From positions 310,001-374,000 of the forward strand of contig NZ_CP015027.1 in NCBI RefSeq assembly GCF_002077155.1: DNA of 64,000 nt, in the 5' to 3' direction. This DNA is from Sporosarcina sp. P33. GTDB taxonomy: Bacteria; Bacillota; Bacilli; Bacillales_A; Planococcaceae. Position numbers and translations under genes: made by a program. Within the stretch, counting starts at the first letter, position 1. Every line of letters begins with the position of its first letter. Positions 17,243 through 26,416 of the stretch are shown here, one piece after another. The notes under the pieces are model-generated. The model was given only the letters and a program-made list of their open reading frames with translations. It had not been told where the DNA came from and searched no databases.

Positions 17243-17316
17243 GAAGATTCCGAATATAGAGTGTTTTTAATTAAAACCCTTTAAAAACAGACTTTATACG
17301 ACATTTTAAATATATT

Positions 17317-17340
17317 TATTTTTTCACCAGTGAAAAAATA
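17317..17340. promoter_or_regulatory. Perfect palindrome upstream of the island promoter
   Basis: Eleven-base arms TATTTTTTCAC and GTGAAAAAATA are separated by CA. The core TTTCAC-NN-GTGAAA recurs upstream of the ABC transporter operon at 32.5 kb. It lies about 75 bases upstream of the -35 box, a position that suits an activator. The rest of 17.34-17.70 kb shows no gene. Confidence 0.45.
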
Positions 17341-17691
17341 TTATCTAATGTGTATGCGATTTTTTCATTCCAAGGCATTAGGTAACACTAGTACGGCCTG
17401 TAGATAATAAGATCAAAAAAGTTACATAATCTCCAATTTATATATCAATGGAAAACGATAGCCTGGTCAATTGTATCCACTGTCAAATCGAAAAAACATT
17501 TACCGGGAGGCTTCTTTTCAGCTTTAGAATATTTTTGGACCAACGAAGGAATATTCCAACGTTGGATGAAAAAAATATTTTGCCTAAGTAGTATACAGAA
17601 AAAATGATCAATACGAATAGTTGTTTCTTAAAGACTTATCAAAAAGAAGAACTGAACTGAGACATAAACATATAATTCAGCGTGAACAACC

Positions 17692-17751
17692 ATAATTGAC
17701 AAATTAAAACCGCGTAAAACCAAGAATCTTGCAACTTGGTTTTACGCGGTT
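17692..17751 (-). terminator. Terminator of the hsd operon
   Basis: A perfect 17-bp stem (17708-17724 with 17735-17751; arms begin AACCGCGTAAAAC) with a 10-base loop is followed on the minus strand by TTTTAATTT. It sits about 85 bases past the hsdR stop. Confidence 0.8.
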
Positions 17752-17834
17752 CTTCTATACTATTAAGCTTTGCTGCATTTTCTATACACTGTTTGAAATT
17801 ATTTATTTTCAGAGCATGGTGACGGCGGGAATTT

Positions 17835-20800
17835 TCACCTTAACTCATCACTTAAAGGAACAATAACCTCATTCAATACATGAATCCAATCACGCTTCAT
17901 TTCTGGTCCGTATTTTAACGGCTTCGCTCCTGGATTTTCAGCTTTATACTTATCGAAATCTTTACTGTCTAGAATACCTCTGATATTCGGAATGGTGTCT
18001 GACCCCACGGTGTACTGAATTGCTGATAAATGAAGTTGATCCTCTTTTACAAACCACGTATTAGACTGCGCTTCTATCGCGTCATCATAAGCTGATGTGA
18101 AATAACGTCGCTTGACTGAGAAAATATCTTCATCTTCGTCTACTTCCTTAGCGTCAATGGCATTTAGAATATCCGTATATACGTTTTTTACGACATCCGT
18201 CTTATTCAGTTTTTGAAGCGCCTTTTCAATTTCTTCACGGATATCTGGACTATTCGCTGCATAAGTTTCCAGTAATCGGTCAATGTAAGTAGAGTCGATG
18301 TCATACAGCTTAATCGCATTTTCTCCAAAGAACTCAATTCCTGAAAAGTCGGGTTCATCATCTGGATTTTCTGGATCCACTTCGTCTATCAGTGAACCTT
18401 TCACTGTGTGATATATCCCCACGTATTCCTCCAAGATTTTCACCTGTTCTTGAAGTGCTTTTGATTTCTCCATGTCATCGTTGTAATCATCATAGGTAAC
18501 CAGCGCTTCATAGGCATTGTTTAGCTCTTGGAAGGCTTTGACGAACTCAATGCGTTCTTCAATCGGTGAATGCTCGTCGATACTTTCAGGATTCGGTACT
18601 GACTCAGTAAAGGACGAATGGGCTTTCTTGAAGCGTTTCTTCGATTCCTTATATGATGGGTACACCAGATTGGTTTCTTCTTGTGCTTGCGAATAAAGTT
18701 TAGTCGCTTCGTTCACGTTATGTTCCATCGTCGCCGGCTTCCTGAATGTGACAATCAAGCCTTTCTTTTTCCCTGGATACGTCCGGTTAGTCCGAGAAAA
18801 TGCTTGAATCAGATTCGCATAACTTAGATTACGATCTACAAATAAGGTTTGAACCGTTGGCGCGTCGAACCCCGTTAACAGTCGATCGACGACAATGACT
18901 AAATCGACTTGCTTCCCCAACTGTTTAAATTCAGCCCTCTTGCGCGCCAGTCGGTTGTTGATGTCGCCATTGTAGCGATTAATATCTTCTATTGACCAAG
19001 ACGTTCCGTAATACGCGTTGTAATCCTTGATAATCTCTTTCATCTCGTCTTGATTCTCTTTGGAGTCTTCTTCATTTTCCTGCAATGAATACGTGATCGC
19101 CACTCGCGGAAAATCCGGATCGTCAATGGTGCGACCTTTTCGGATCGGATGCCCAGCGAACTCCTTCGTCAGCCAATCGGGATCACGTGTCATGTCCTTG
19201 ATCGCATGATAGTATCGTTTCGCCATTGCAATCGAGCTGGTAGTTAAAATGGCAGACTTCTGGGGTCTTCCATTTTCAAAACCAAATTTAGTATAGGCAT
19301 TGTCAGGGCGGAATATCTTATGAAGGACTTTTTGAATATGCTCGTCCCGTTCATAAGACGAGGGTTCAATATAGGTTTCCCTTTCGATTCCGTCCATCTG
19401 ATCAATTTCATCATTGATTTCATTGTCACTTAGCGCAGCATAATTCTCTTTCGCACGCAATTGAGTAAAGATGTAGTTGGTCAAGGAGACGGGCTCAATC
19501 GTATCTTCATGCTCTACTTGAAATCCTAATACTGCTCCATCGTCTAGCGCATTTTTTATCGTGTACGCGTGCAACATTTCACCGTATTGATCACGTGTCG
19601 TCCGAGCCAACCGACCTTTTGCTTGTTTCTTGTTCTCGTCAAAGATCGGAGTACCTGTAAAGCCGAACCACGTAGAGTTAGGGAAGAACTCCTTAATTGC
19701 TTCCATCCCCTCTGCACTTAAAGCTCGGTGACATTCATCGACCACAAATACGATATGCTGTCCCATGAGCTTCTTAAAGCGTTGCGACCCTTTTTGTTCT
19801 TCTTGTTTCTCTGCATAGCGTAAGGCAGCTTCCAATTTTTGACGCGTCGTAATTATCACTGTATTGGAATTGGCACTGGATAGCAGCGTGTCACTCAATT
19901 CTTTCGAGCTTCCTGTTCCGACAATTAAACTATTTGACTTCGCTGTGCCTGACGAAATACCAGTATTAAATTCCGAAGCAAATTTTGTAAATTCGCTCGT
20001 CGTCTGATTGTCCAAGTCTTTCCGGTCAATCAACATCACGGTGCGGTCTACACCTGCTTTTCTGGCGAGTAACTTGGTTGACACAAAACTCGTTAAGGTT
20101 TTCCCCGAACCGGTCGCGTGCCAGACATAGCCAGATTGGTGTTTCATCGCCGATGTGAATAACGCTTCAATCGCATGAATTTGATACGAATGCAGTACCA
20201 TCAAGGCTTTATTGTCCTGATCTTCACTGACAATTGTATAATTCGCGATCAATCGATGCGCGTCCGGTATATTGAGGACTTGCTTGACGAACTCATACAG
20301 ATTGTCCACTTTTCGATTATCCGTTGTACGCCAGCTAGAGAGGAATTTCCTGTGCATATCTTTCGGCATGGCATTCGCAAAGTAGCGAGTCGTTTGCTCA
20401 TTGGATATGACAAACAATTGCAGTGTAGAAAAGATGTTATTTCGGAACAGCCCTTCTTCTGCATACTTCTTGATTTGATTATGGGCTTGAAACACGCCAT
20501 CTTCCGCAGTAGCTTGTTTCAATTCAATTTGTACAATCGGCAATCCATTGATCAACAGCGTGACATCAAATCGACGATCCCGGTCCTCTACACTCGTTTT
20601 ATTCTTTGCAATCTGATGAACGACTTCATATGTAGAGATCCCCCCTCCTATATCTTGATTGGAGTACAGAACCAATGACATAGCCCCGATGGAAACATCT
20701 TCACGTTCAATCGTAATACGGGCAATGCCATTCTCCCCTTTTAGCCATTTCGCCGCTTCAAAAGGAGTTTTGGTTTTTAACAGTAATTCTGTTTTAATGA

Positions 20801-20999
20801 TATCGAATTCAGCATCGGTTAATGGCGTTTCGCCGATTTCCGCTAAGTTATTCTGAATAATCTTTTGCCGTAAATTCTTCCAGAGATCGTCTTCTGACTT
20901 CAGATCGGGACGGTAGTTCCATTGGTTGTGTCCTTCTCCTAAGACTTCAATCAGGCGACGTTCTACTTCTTCTTCATCGTTATGAGGAATTTTCGTCAT
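17835..20999 (-). CDS. hsdR: Type I restriction enzyme, R (translocase/nuclease) subunit
   Basis: A 1054-residue HsdR. The N-terminal nuclease domain holds 'RFDVTLLINGLPIVQIELKQ', the D...E-x-K pattern of the PD-(D/E)XK fold. The motor follows: Walker A 'WHATGSGKTLTSF' (about residue 295), 'FVVDECHRA' (DEAD-type motif II), 'WFGFTGTPIFDE' (motif III) and 'LIQAFSRTNRTYPGKKKG' (motif VI). The C-terminal helical region should contact the methylase. AAGGAGG precedes the ATG. It is last in hsdM-hsdS-hsdR, 23 bases after hsdS. It cleaves DNA that lacks the methylation made by HsdM/HsdS. All key motifs appear intact. Confidence 0.96.
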   Translation of the reverse strand: MTKIPHNDEEEVERRLIEVLGEGHNQWNYRPDLKSEDDLWKNLRQKIIQNNLAEIGETPLTDAEFDIIKTELLLKTKTPFEAAKWLKGENGIARITIEREDVSIGAMSLVLYSNQDIGGGISTYEVVHQIAKNKTSVEDRDRRFDVTLLINGLPIVQIELKQATAEDGVFQAHNQIKKYAEEGLFRNNIFSTLQLFVISNEQTTRYFANAMPKDMHRKFLSSWRTTDNRKVDNLYEFVKQVLNIPDAHRLIANYTIVSEDQDNKALMVLHSYQIHAIEALFTSAMKHQSGYVWHATGSGKTLTSFVSTKLLARKAGVDRTVMLIDRKDLDNQTTSEFTKFASEFNTGISSGTAKSNSLIVGTGSSKELSDTLLSSANSNTVIITTRQKLEAALRYAEKQEEQKGSQRFKKLMGQHIVFVVDECHRALSAEGMEAIKEFFPNSTWFGFTGTPIFDENKKQAKGRLARTTRDQYGEMLHAYTIKNALDDGAVLGFQVEHEDTIEPVSLTNYIFTQLRAKENYAALSDNEINDEIDQMDGIERETYIEPSSYERDEHIQKVLHKIFRPDNAYTKFGFENGRPQKSAILTTSSIAMAKRYYHAIKDMTRDPDWLTKEFAGHPIRKGRTIDDPDFPRVAITYSLQENEEDSKENQDEMKEIIKDYNAYYGTSWSIEDINRYNGDINNRLARKRAEFKQLGKQVDLVIVVDRLLTGFDAPTVQTLFVDRNLSYANLIQAFSRTNRTYPGKKKGLIVTFRKPATMEHNVNEATKLYSQAQEETNLVYPSYKESKKRFKKAHSSFTESVPNPESIDEHSPIEERIEFVKAFQELNNAYEALVTYDDYNDDMEKSKALQEQVKILEEYVGIYHTVKGSLIDEVDPENPDDEPDFSGIEFFGENAIKLYDIDSTYIDRLLETYAANSPDIREEIEKALQKLNKTDVVKNVYTDILNAIDAKEVDEDEDIFSVKRRYFTSAYDDAIEAQSNTWFVKEDQLHLSAIQYTVGSDTIPNIRGILDSKDFDKYKAENPGAKPLKYGPEMKRDWIHVLNEVIVPLSDELR

Positions 21000-21022
21000 G
21001 CGTTATCCTCCTTTCTATTCGC

Positions 21023-22276
21023 TTAGACAAACATCTTTTGCAGGAAAGCTTTTTTTGTTTGTTGTAGGGCTTCTAATTCACGCTGATGAAGGATGATAGT
21101 ATCATCGAGTTGTTTGAAAAAAGAGCCGATTTTTTTTTGTTCATTTAGTCTTGGGAACTTTGCAGTTATTTGCTTGAATTCCGTCTTGCTTATCATAGGT
21201 TGAGCACCTGGAGTGGTTCGCATCTTTATCTGATTTTCAACCTCTTTAGTATTCAACAAATAATAGGTAAAGGAATTATCATTTTTTGAACTTCTCAACA
21301 AGACCGCATTTGATGATAAAGTCATTGGTTTACCAAGTTCGGGGACTAAAAAGAACTTCCCAATGGTACCTCTGTCTGACATTAAGATATCATTCTCGTA
21401 CACTGTCGATTTATCTAGAAATTCAAACCCCTTTTGATCAGTATACAGCCATGGACCTTTCCAATTATTACTCGCATCTGTAAGTCTTATCATATAAGCA
21501 TAATTCTCTGTATGATAAAGTTTTACGTTATCCTTTAAGTCTTGAAAACTACCGTTTGAAACGAAATCTGTATGAACATCAAACACTTTTTCAAACCTAT
21601 GCTGTACCCAATCCTCAGTAAACCCCGGAAACCGAACTTCCGGCACTGCTTCCCCTTCTTTTGGGAACATTTTTTGCAAGAATCCTTGTTTTGTTTGTTT
21701 GAGGATGGTTAGTTCTTGCTGCTGAAGAGAAATAACATTATTAAAACTACGTATTAAGTTGACTATTTTTTCTTGTTCCATAATGCTCGGTACTTTAATT
21801 TTGATTCCCATGAATTCTTCATATCCTATATTCAAAAGCCCATCCATACGTGCTCCTGAAGAGATAAGTTTTGCTAGTTCTTTATCAGTCTTTTTTGTTT
21901 CAAACATATACTCGATAAAACTAGCAAGCGAGTATTTATTTACTCTGAAACTATGATAGACCCTCGGTACTAATGCTTCGTCATAGTTTTTCAATTCATA
22001 GACAACACCATACTTCGCTAATTTTGAATTTCCCTTATTATACGAGAGCTCTCCTTTTGAAAGTAATGTATAATTTTTTTGTTCTTTTCCTGCAATGTTT
22101 GCTGAGAATCTTTCTCGTTGATCTAGCCAGCCACTTGCTGCTGATATAGTAAGTGTAGGTAAGTTCATTCGTCCATCATTGCCGCGTACACGCTCTGTTA
22201 GTTCCCCCAATTTGCGAAGTCCCCACGTATCATTAAATTCAGGAAAACGAATGTTAGGAATATTTTTATTTTTCAC
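21023..22276 (-). CDS. hsdS: Type I restriction enzyme, S (specificity) subunit
   Basis: A 417-residue HsdS with two target-recognition halves. Each opens with a repeated unit ('IRFPEFNDTWGLRKLGEL' and 'VRFPGFTEDWVQHRFEKV') and ends with a conserved helix ('LTILKQTKQGFLQKMFP' and 'LEALQQTKKAFLQKMFV'), giving the pseudo-symmetric layout that reads a bipartite DNA site. It starts at GTG behind GAGGTG and overlaps the end of hsdM by 11 bases, so it is translationally coupled. The recognition halves are AT-rich compared with hsdM, as usual for swapped domains. The target sequence cannot be predicted. No second hsdS or inversion repeats are visible. Confidence 0.95.
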   Translation of the reverse strand: MKNKNIPNIRFPEFNDTWGLRKLGELTERVRGNDGRMNLPTLTISAASGWLDQRERFSANIAGKEQKNYTLLSKGELSYNKGNSKLAKYGVVYELKNYDEALVPRVYHSFRVNKYSLASFIEYMFETKKTDKELAKLISSGARMDGLLNIGYEEFMGIKIKVPSIMEQEKIVNLIRSFNNVISLQQQELTILKQTKQGFLQKMFPKEGEAVPEVRFPGFTEDWVQHRFEKVFDVHTDFVSNGSFQDLKDNVKLYHTENYAYMIRLTDASNNWKGPWLYTDQKGFEFLDKSTVYENDILMSDRGTIGKFFLVPELGKPMTLSSNAVLLRSSKNDNSFTYYLLNTKEVENQIKMRTTPGAQPMISKTEFKQITAKFPRLNEQKKIGSFFKQLDDTIILHQRELEALQQTKKAFLQKMFV

Positions 22277-23858
22277 GATTAAACACCTCTAGTGCACCTT
22301 TAATCCATTCAGAATCCTTCTCATCAAATTGGAGCGAAGAAATCATTTCATACAGATTGGATTCTAACTCTACCTGTTCTTTTCTAATGTCTTTTATTGT
22401 TGTACCAATTTTGGCCAAGTCAATAGGTTCTTCTTCTTCAAAAGAGTCTACGTATCTAGGAATATTCAAGTTGAATTCATTTTCTTTAATTTCCTGGAAA
22501 GAAGCAACATGAGAATATTTATCAACGTCCTCTCTCTTAGCGTAAGTGTTTACAATTTTATCGATGTTGGATTTGGAAAGCCTATTTTGATTCCTACCTC
22601 TTTCAAAGTCATTACTCGCATCAATAAACAACACATCTCTGGTAGTACGGTTTTTCTTTAGGATAATGACCGTTGTTGGAATTGAAGTTCCAAAAAACAG
22701 GTTCCCTGGCATTCCAATAACCGTATCAATACTTCCATCTTCTAACAACCTTTTACGTATGACTCCTTCCGCTGCTCCACGGAACAAAACACCATGAGGT
22801 AATACAATCGCCATGGTGCCTGAATCTTTCAAGTGATACAGTCCATGTAATAAAAACGCAAGGTCTGCTTTCGATTTAGGTGCTAATCGTCCATACCGAT
22901 TGAAACGAGAATCGTCCAGGAATGTATCATCAGCTGACCATTTTGCTGAATATGGCGGATTCATTAAGACTGAATCAAATGTATAGGGTTCTTCTGTTGG
23001 CCAGTCTTTGTTCAGGGTATCCCCGTTGCTTAAACGCATGTCTTCCTTGTCCACGCCATGCAAGATCAAGTTCATCTTTGCTAGATTGTATGTAGTCGTG
23101 TTTAACTCTTGTCCATGATATTTGACGCTTTCGGGATGATTGATATAGTTCCGGACGTTCAACATCAATGAACCGGATCCCATCGTCGGGTCATATACGC
23201 TAAATAACTTTTTATCTTCTTGACCGAGTGCCGCAATACGCGCCATCATGACCGATACTTCATGTGGTGTATAGAATTCTCCTGCTTTCTTGCCGGCTTC
23301 TGAAGCGAACTGACTGATCAAGAACTCATAGGCATCTCCAATTACATCTCCACCATGCCCTAATAAATTAATCGGATTCAGCTTCTTAATCACTTCTGTA
23401 ATTGTAATATTTCGCTGCTGTGGGTCTGATCCCAGTTTATTAGAAGTTAGATCCACATCATCGAACAAGCCATTAAATTGATCATATTTTGTAGACAAGT
23501 CGATAAATGCTTTATTTAAGTCGGTTAATTGGAACGTGTTTTGTTTCGCCTGATCTGTTAAGACATTGAACAAGTAATCTGGTTCGATATCATAACCTAA
23601 TGTATCTACCAGTGTTTCAATCAAGTCCTCTTTTACATCTGCATCGGCTAATAACTCCCTATAGAGTTGTGTTTGTTTATCTGCTGTATCGTATTCTTCT
23701 AGTGATTCATCGGAAAGCTCGACTACTTTCTCTAATAAACGGTCGGATAAGTATTTGTAAAAAATCAAGCCTAATAGATAGTTTTTATATTCTGATGCAT
23801 CCATTTTACTGCGCAAGTTGTCGGCAGCACTAAATAATCTCGAGTTCAATTCAGCCAT
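22266..23858 (-). CDS. hsdM: Type I restriction enzyme, M (N6-adenine methylase) subunit
   Basis: A 530-residue HsdM. N-terminal helices (to about residue 160) bind DNA and HsdS. The methylase core has 'VYDPTMGSGSLML' (AdoMet motif I, about residue 222) and 'VLMNPPYSAKW' (NPPY catalytic motif IV), as in N6-adenine methylases. 'GEFYTPHEVSVMMARI' is the family signature before motif I. GAGGA precedes the ATG. It is the first gene of the operon, with the 5' leader about 120 bases long. With HsdS it modifies host DNA; with HsdR it forms the restriction complex. Confidence 0.96.
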   Translation of the reverse strand: MAELNSRLFSAADNLRSKMDASEYKNYLLGLIFYKYLSDRLLEKVVELSDESLEEYDTADKQTQLYRELLADADVKEDLIETLVDTLGYDIEPDYLFNVLTDQAKQNTFQLTDLNKAFIDLSTKYDQFNGLFDDVDLTSNKLGSDPQQRNITITEVIKKLNPINLLGHGGDVIGDAYEFLISQFASEAGKKAGEFYTPHEVSVMMARIAALGQEDKKLFSVYDPTMGSGSLMLNVRNYINHPESVKYHGQELNTTTYNLAKMNLILHGVDKEDMRLSNGDTLNKDWPTEEPYTFDSVLMNPPYSAKWSADDTFLDDSRFNRYGRLAPKSKADLAFLLHGLYHLKDSGTMAIVLPHGVLFRGAAEGVIRKRLLEDGSIDTVIGMPGNLFFGTSIPTTVIILKKNRTTRDVLFIDASNDFERGRNQNRLSKSNIDKIVNTYAKREDVDKYSHVASFQEIKENEFNLNIPRYVDSFEEEEPIDLAKIGTTIKDIRKEQVELESNLYEMISSLQFDEKDSEWIKGALEVFNREK

Positions 23859-23962
23859 GTTGTGTTCCTCACTTTTCTGTCATTAGTTTACTTTTTTAAA
23901 ATCTATTTAATACAATTCTGGGTATGATGTTTCTAAAACAGAAGTTTTTCACTTCATACTTC

Positions 23963-24094
23963 TCATAATCGCTCCACCCCTATCAACATTATACCATAAG
24001 GGGGCAGTACGGCTGATGAGACGCGGACACCATTAGTCGCCATAAAATGATCATTCATAATGCCCAAACGAACTGATCTGGTAATTGTATTCAT
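23963..24094 (-). CDS. Possible 43-codon reading frame overlapping the hsd promoter
   Basis: Behind GGAG an ATG opens 43 codons (MNTITRSVRLGIMNDHFMAT, continuing with NGVRVSSAVLPPYGIMLIGV). The frame is open for a further 27 codons upstream to a stop. No family is recognised. The composition looks protein-like, so it may be a relic of a longer gene or a small product. It ends about 105 bases before hsdM. The promoter -10 box lies inside it. Confidence is low. Confidence 0.25.
   Translation of the reverse strand: MNTITRSVRLGIMNDHFMATNGVRVSSAVLPPYGIMLIGVERL
23988..23996 (-). promoter_or_regulatory. Extended -10 promoter for hsdMSR
   Basis: TGGTATAAT on the minus strand is a perfect -10 hexamer with the TG extension. 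The -35 region is poor, as often with extended -10 promoters. It lies about 130 bases upstream of hsdM. Confidence 0.5.
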
Positions 24095-24254
24095 CTTTGC
24101 TCCAGTAAGATTTATAGTGGTACCCATGGAAGTAATAGTCGCTAATCTAAAAGGATTTTTATTATTTGAATTAGATAGTTGAACAATTTACTCACAGTCA
24201 AACTATCTAAAATATAAAATTAAAAATATCATTAGAAATTCTATGAAATCGTAT

Positions 24255-24302
24255 GACACTAATAAACGTCATAAACCTTGATATGACAGGGTTTATGACG
24301 TT
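24255..24302 (-). terminator. Hairpin downstream of the carboxypeptidase gene
   Basis: A perfect 13-bp stem AACGTCATAAACC/GGTTTATGACGTT (24265-24277 with 24290-24302) is followed on the minus strand by TTTATTAG. It is a likely terminator for the gene ending at 24554. Confidence 0.5.
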
Positions 24303-24394
24303 CGATGAAATTCCATGATATTACTTTTTGGAGATGCCAGGAGTTGGACAGATATACCCAACCGCCAGATTCTGCAAAGATTTAAAACAACTAG

Positions 24395-24545
24395 TAAAAC
24401 GGTTTATCCTACCGGTATGACCGATCAACGCGATGCAACAGCCGCAAGAACATTCCTAAAAAGTTTACTTCTTCATCCGTGCCGTGAAGAGAAAAATCAT
24501 CCTACACTTTTGGCATTGATGAACTGAAAAATACAAGACATATTA
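24395..24545 (+). pseudogene. Transposase scrap (IS6-like DDE core)
   Basis: The stretch 'MTDQRDATAARTFLKSLLL', then 'KNHPTLLAL' and, after a frame change, 'DELKNTRHI' resembles the IS6-family order 'RDxxAAxxFLKKxL ... DKNPAYPxAIxELK'. Only about 50 codons remain, with no terminal inverted repeats seen. It sits between the restriction operon and the carboxypeptidase gene, fitting an insertion-and-decay history. The remainder of this 695-base gap holds the hsd promoter and hairpin. Confidence 0.4.
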
Positions 24546-24553
24546 CAGTCGGT

Positions 24554-25585
24554 TTACTGAACACCACTTTCCAGAATCGCAAATGATTTCCGTTCACAAT
24601 CAATCTCAGCCTTCGCTCCATACGGCAAGATACACTTCGGTTCCGTATGTCCGAAATTTACGTTATAGAGAATTGGCAGATGTGCCAGTTTATATTCCTT
24701 CATTACTTTTCGGATTTCTGCTTTATATTCCTCGTAATATTTTTCATCCTGGGGTTTGCCAAAAATCATTCCATTGGCTGCTTGGAGAATACCTTGTGCT
24801 GCATAATTACGCAGCCAACGTGTAATGAAACCCGGCTCAGGTTTCTCTTCCGATGTTTCAAAGAACAGAATACTGTTATCCCAATACTTTGTATCCGGCC
24901 AAAGCTCTGTCCCTTTCGCAAACTCCAGTACTTCCATACAGCCGCCGATCAGCCGTCCTTGCACAACACCTGAACCTTGAAGCAGTTCATAGCCCTTGTT
25001 TTGATTCATCGTCCGCCGTATATTTTTATTCGATTCTACCCATTCCAGTCTCTCGCTTGTCCATTCTTCAGCAGGTTGAATGTCTCCGATTTTTTCATTG
25101 GAAAAGAAAGTCCGGTTCACCATTTCGATTGTATATGGATTCATCTCTACGTTTTCAGCGAAATCAGTTAAAATAGCCGGCCCGTAAAAAGATGAAAGAC
25201 CCGCTTTATGGCAAAACAAATGGGATATGGTGACATCAGAATACCCTGTGAAAATCTTGGGATTGTTTTGTATCACCTTGAAATCAATATAGGGAAGCAA
25301 TCGAATACTGTCCTCTCCTCCAATATTCGCAAATATTCCTTTAATAGCTGGGTCATTGAACGCCGTCATTAGGTCTTCAGCACGCGCTTCGGGATGTTCA
25401 TATAGATAATCTGCTCCCTTCAAACTGTTGGGCATCGGAACAGCGATCAAACCAAAGATCTCCTCCAGTCTTTTCACTCCTTGTTCATAGCGCCACCTAA
25501 GTTCCGGTTCGCCCGCACCTCCCCACGACGGACTGACCGTCGCGAAATGATCTCCCCGCTGAAGTTTCTTTGGTTTCGTCAGCAT
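24554..25585 (-). CDS. LD-carboxypeptidase family S66 (MccF-like)
   Basis: A 343-residue protein. The ATG at 25585 follows a perfect AGGAGG; a longer frame has no site. Visible S66 features: 'TVSPSWGGAG' at the N-terminus, 'GIFANIGGEDSIRLLPYID', the nucleophile 'FTGYSDVT' (Ser near residue 116), 'LIGGCMEVLE' carrying the acidic triad member, and 'NVNFGHTEPKCILPYG' with the catalytic His. The longer MccF-like subgroup hydrolyses aminoacyl-nucleotides such as microcin C7 products; the shorter LdcA group trims murein tetrapeptides. Sequence style favours the MccF-like group, an inference. It could give self-protection against a Trojan-horse antibiotic. Confidence 0.85.
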   Translation of the reverse strand: MLTKPKKLQRGDHFATVSPSWGGAGEPELRWRYEQGVKRLEEIFGLIAVPMPNSLKGADYLYEHPEARAEDLMTAFNDPAIKGIFANIGGEDSIRLLPYIDFKVIQNNPKIFTGYSDVTISHLFCHKAGLSSFYGPAILTDFAENVEMNPYTIEMVNRTFFSNEKIGDIQPAEEWTSERLEWVESNKNIRRTMNQNKGYELLQGSGVVQGRLIGGCMEVLEFAKGTELWPDTKYWDNSILFFETSEEKPEPGFITRWLRNYAAQGILQAANGMIFGKPQDEKYYEEYKAEIRKVMKEYKLAHLPILYNVNFGHTEPKCILPYGAKAEIDCERKSFAILESGVQ

Positions 25586-25654
25586 TCTGGACCTCCTAGT
25601 ATATTTTTTATTTCTTCGACTTTTCTTCACACATGAATTTCAAAGTTCCTTCCG

Positions 25655-25909
25655 TTACATCATAGAAACTTTAATATACACATAGAGAATGAATGCCACG
25701 GGAATGAACGTACTGATCAGACCAATAGCGCGCAGCTGCTTCTTCAGCTGCAGAGCAAAGCCAATCATCCAAGCAGCCGCCAAACCGAGTATCATGATAT
25801 TAGGAGAAGATCCTTCGCCTATGCCACTAATTGCATAACCTGCTACACTATTTATAGTTACAAATAAGCCGGTTAGCAGATTCACTGCAATCCACATCAG
25901 TCTTTTCAA
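25655..25909 (-). CDS. Small membrane protein, unknown function
   Basis: The best start is a TTG about six bases behind AGGGGAG; an ATG two codons earlier overlaps that site. The 84-residue product has three hydrophobic helices (WIAVNLLTGLFVTINSV, IMILGLAAAWMIGFAL, AIGLISTFIPVAFILYVY) and a short basic loop (KKQLRA). No family is recognised. It lies directly behind the acetyltransferase gene and about 70 bases before the carboxypeptidase gene, so the three may be one transcript. Confidence 0.6.
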   Translation of the reverse strand: MKRLMWIAVNLLTGLFVTINSVAGYAISGIGEGSSPNIMILGLAAAWMIGFALQLKKQLRAIGLISTFIPVAFILYVYIKVSMM

Positions 25910-25930
25910 ATACATCTCCCCTTTTCTCAA

Positions 25931-26416
25931 TCAAACTGTCAGAACCATCTGGACTGTTTTCAAACTATGGCCAGCAAAATCATCGACATATTCTCTGATC
26001 GGCTTAAATCCTTTTGCCTCATAAAATTGCTTTCCCACGATATTTTCCTTTTCCACTTCCACGACAATTTCCTTCACACCCCCAAGCTCTTCAATCCCTT
26101 TTCTTAAAAGAGCTGTCCCCATCCCTTTGCCCTGATGCTGCGGATAAAAATAAATGGCGCGCAACTCCGTCCTTCCCGTCTCATCCACCGGAGAAAAATC
26201 TGCAAACCCAACGACTTCACCAGCCACTTCTGCAACAAATACATGCGAACCTGCCAAGCGGCTTTCCATCATCTCGTCACTATAAGCCACCCGAAGAAAA
26301 TCATCTTGAATCTCACGCGGAATAATCCCCTCATACGTAGCACGCCAGCTTTCAAGCGCTATATCCTGGACTCTCTTACAATCACGCTCCGCCATGTCAC
26401 GAACGATATAATCCAC
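25931..26416 (-). CDS. GNAT-family N-acetyltransferase
   Basis: A 161-residue GNAT protein starting at GTG behind a perfect AGGAGGG. Acetyl-CoA motif A is visible as 'LRAIYFYPQHQGKGMGTALL' (Q/R-x-x-G-x-G/A), followed by 'VVEVEKENIVGKQFYEAKGF', the usual motif B. The N-terminus 'IVRDMAERDCKRVQDIALESW' is typical. Substrate unknown; such proteins acetylate small amines, antibiotics or protein N-termini. It is the first gene of a short minus-strand run with a small membrane protein and an S66 peptidase. Confidence 0.88.
   Translation of the reverse strand: MDYIVRDMAERDCKRVQDIALESWRATYEGIIPREIQDDFLRVAYSDEMMESRLAGSHVFVAEVAGEVVGFADFSPVDETGRTELRAIYFYPQHQGKGMGTALLRKGIEELGGVKEIVVEVEKENIVGKQFYEAKGFKPIREYVDDFAGHSLKTVQMVLTV

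Noticed and set aside
17058..17270. Plus-strand frame of about 70 codons upstream of the island
   Set aside because: It runs antisense to the sigma-A promoter and the head of the dctP relic; codon use is not gene-like and no homology is recognised.
21023..22276. Possible phase-variable hsdS with inverted repeats
   Set aside because: Only one hsdS is present, with no recombinase gene and no paired inverted repeats; the internal repeats are the normal conserved regions.
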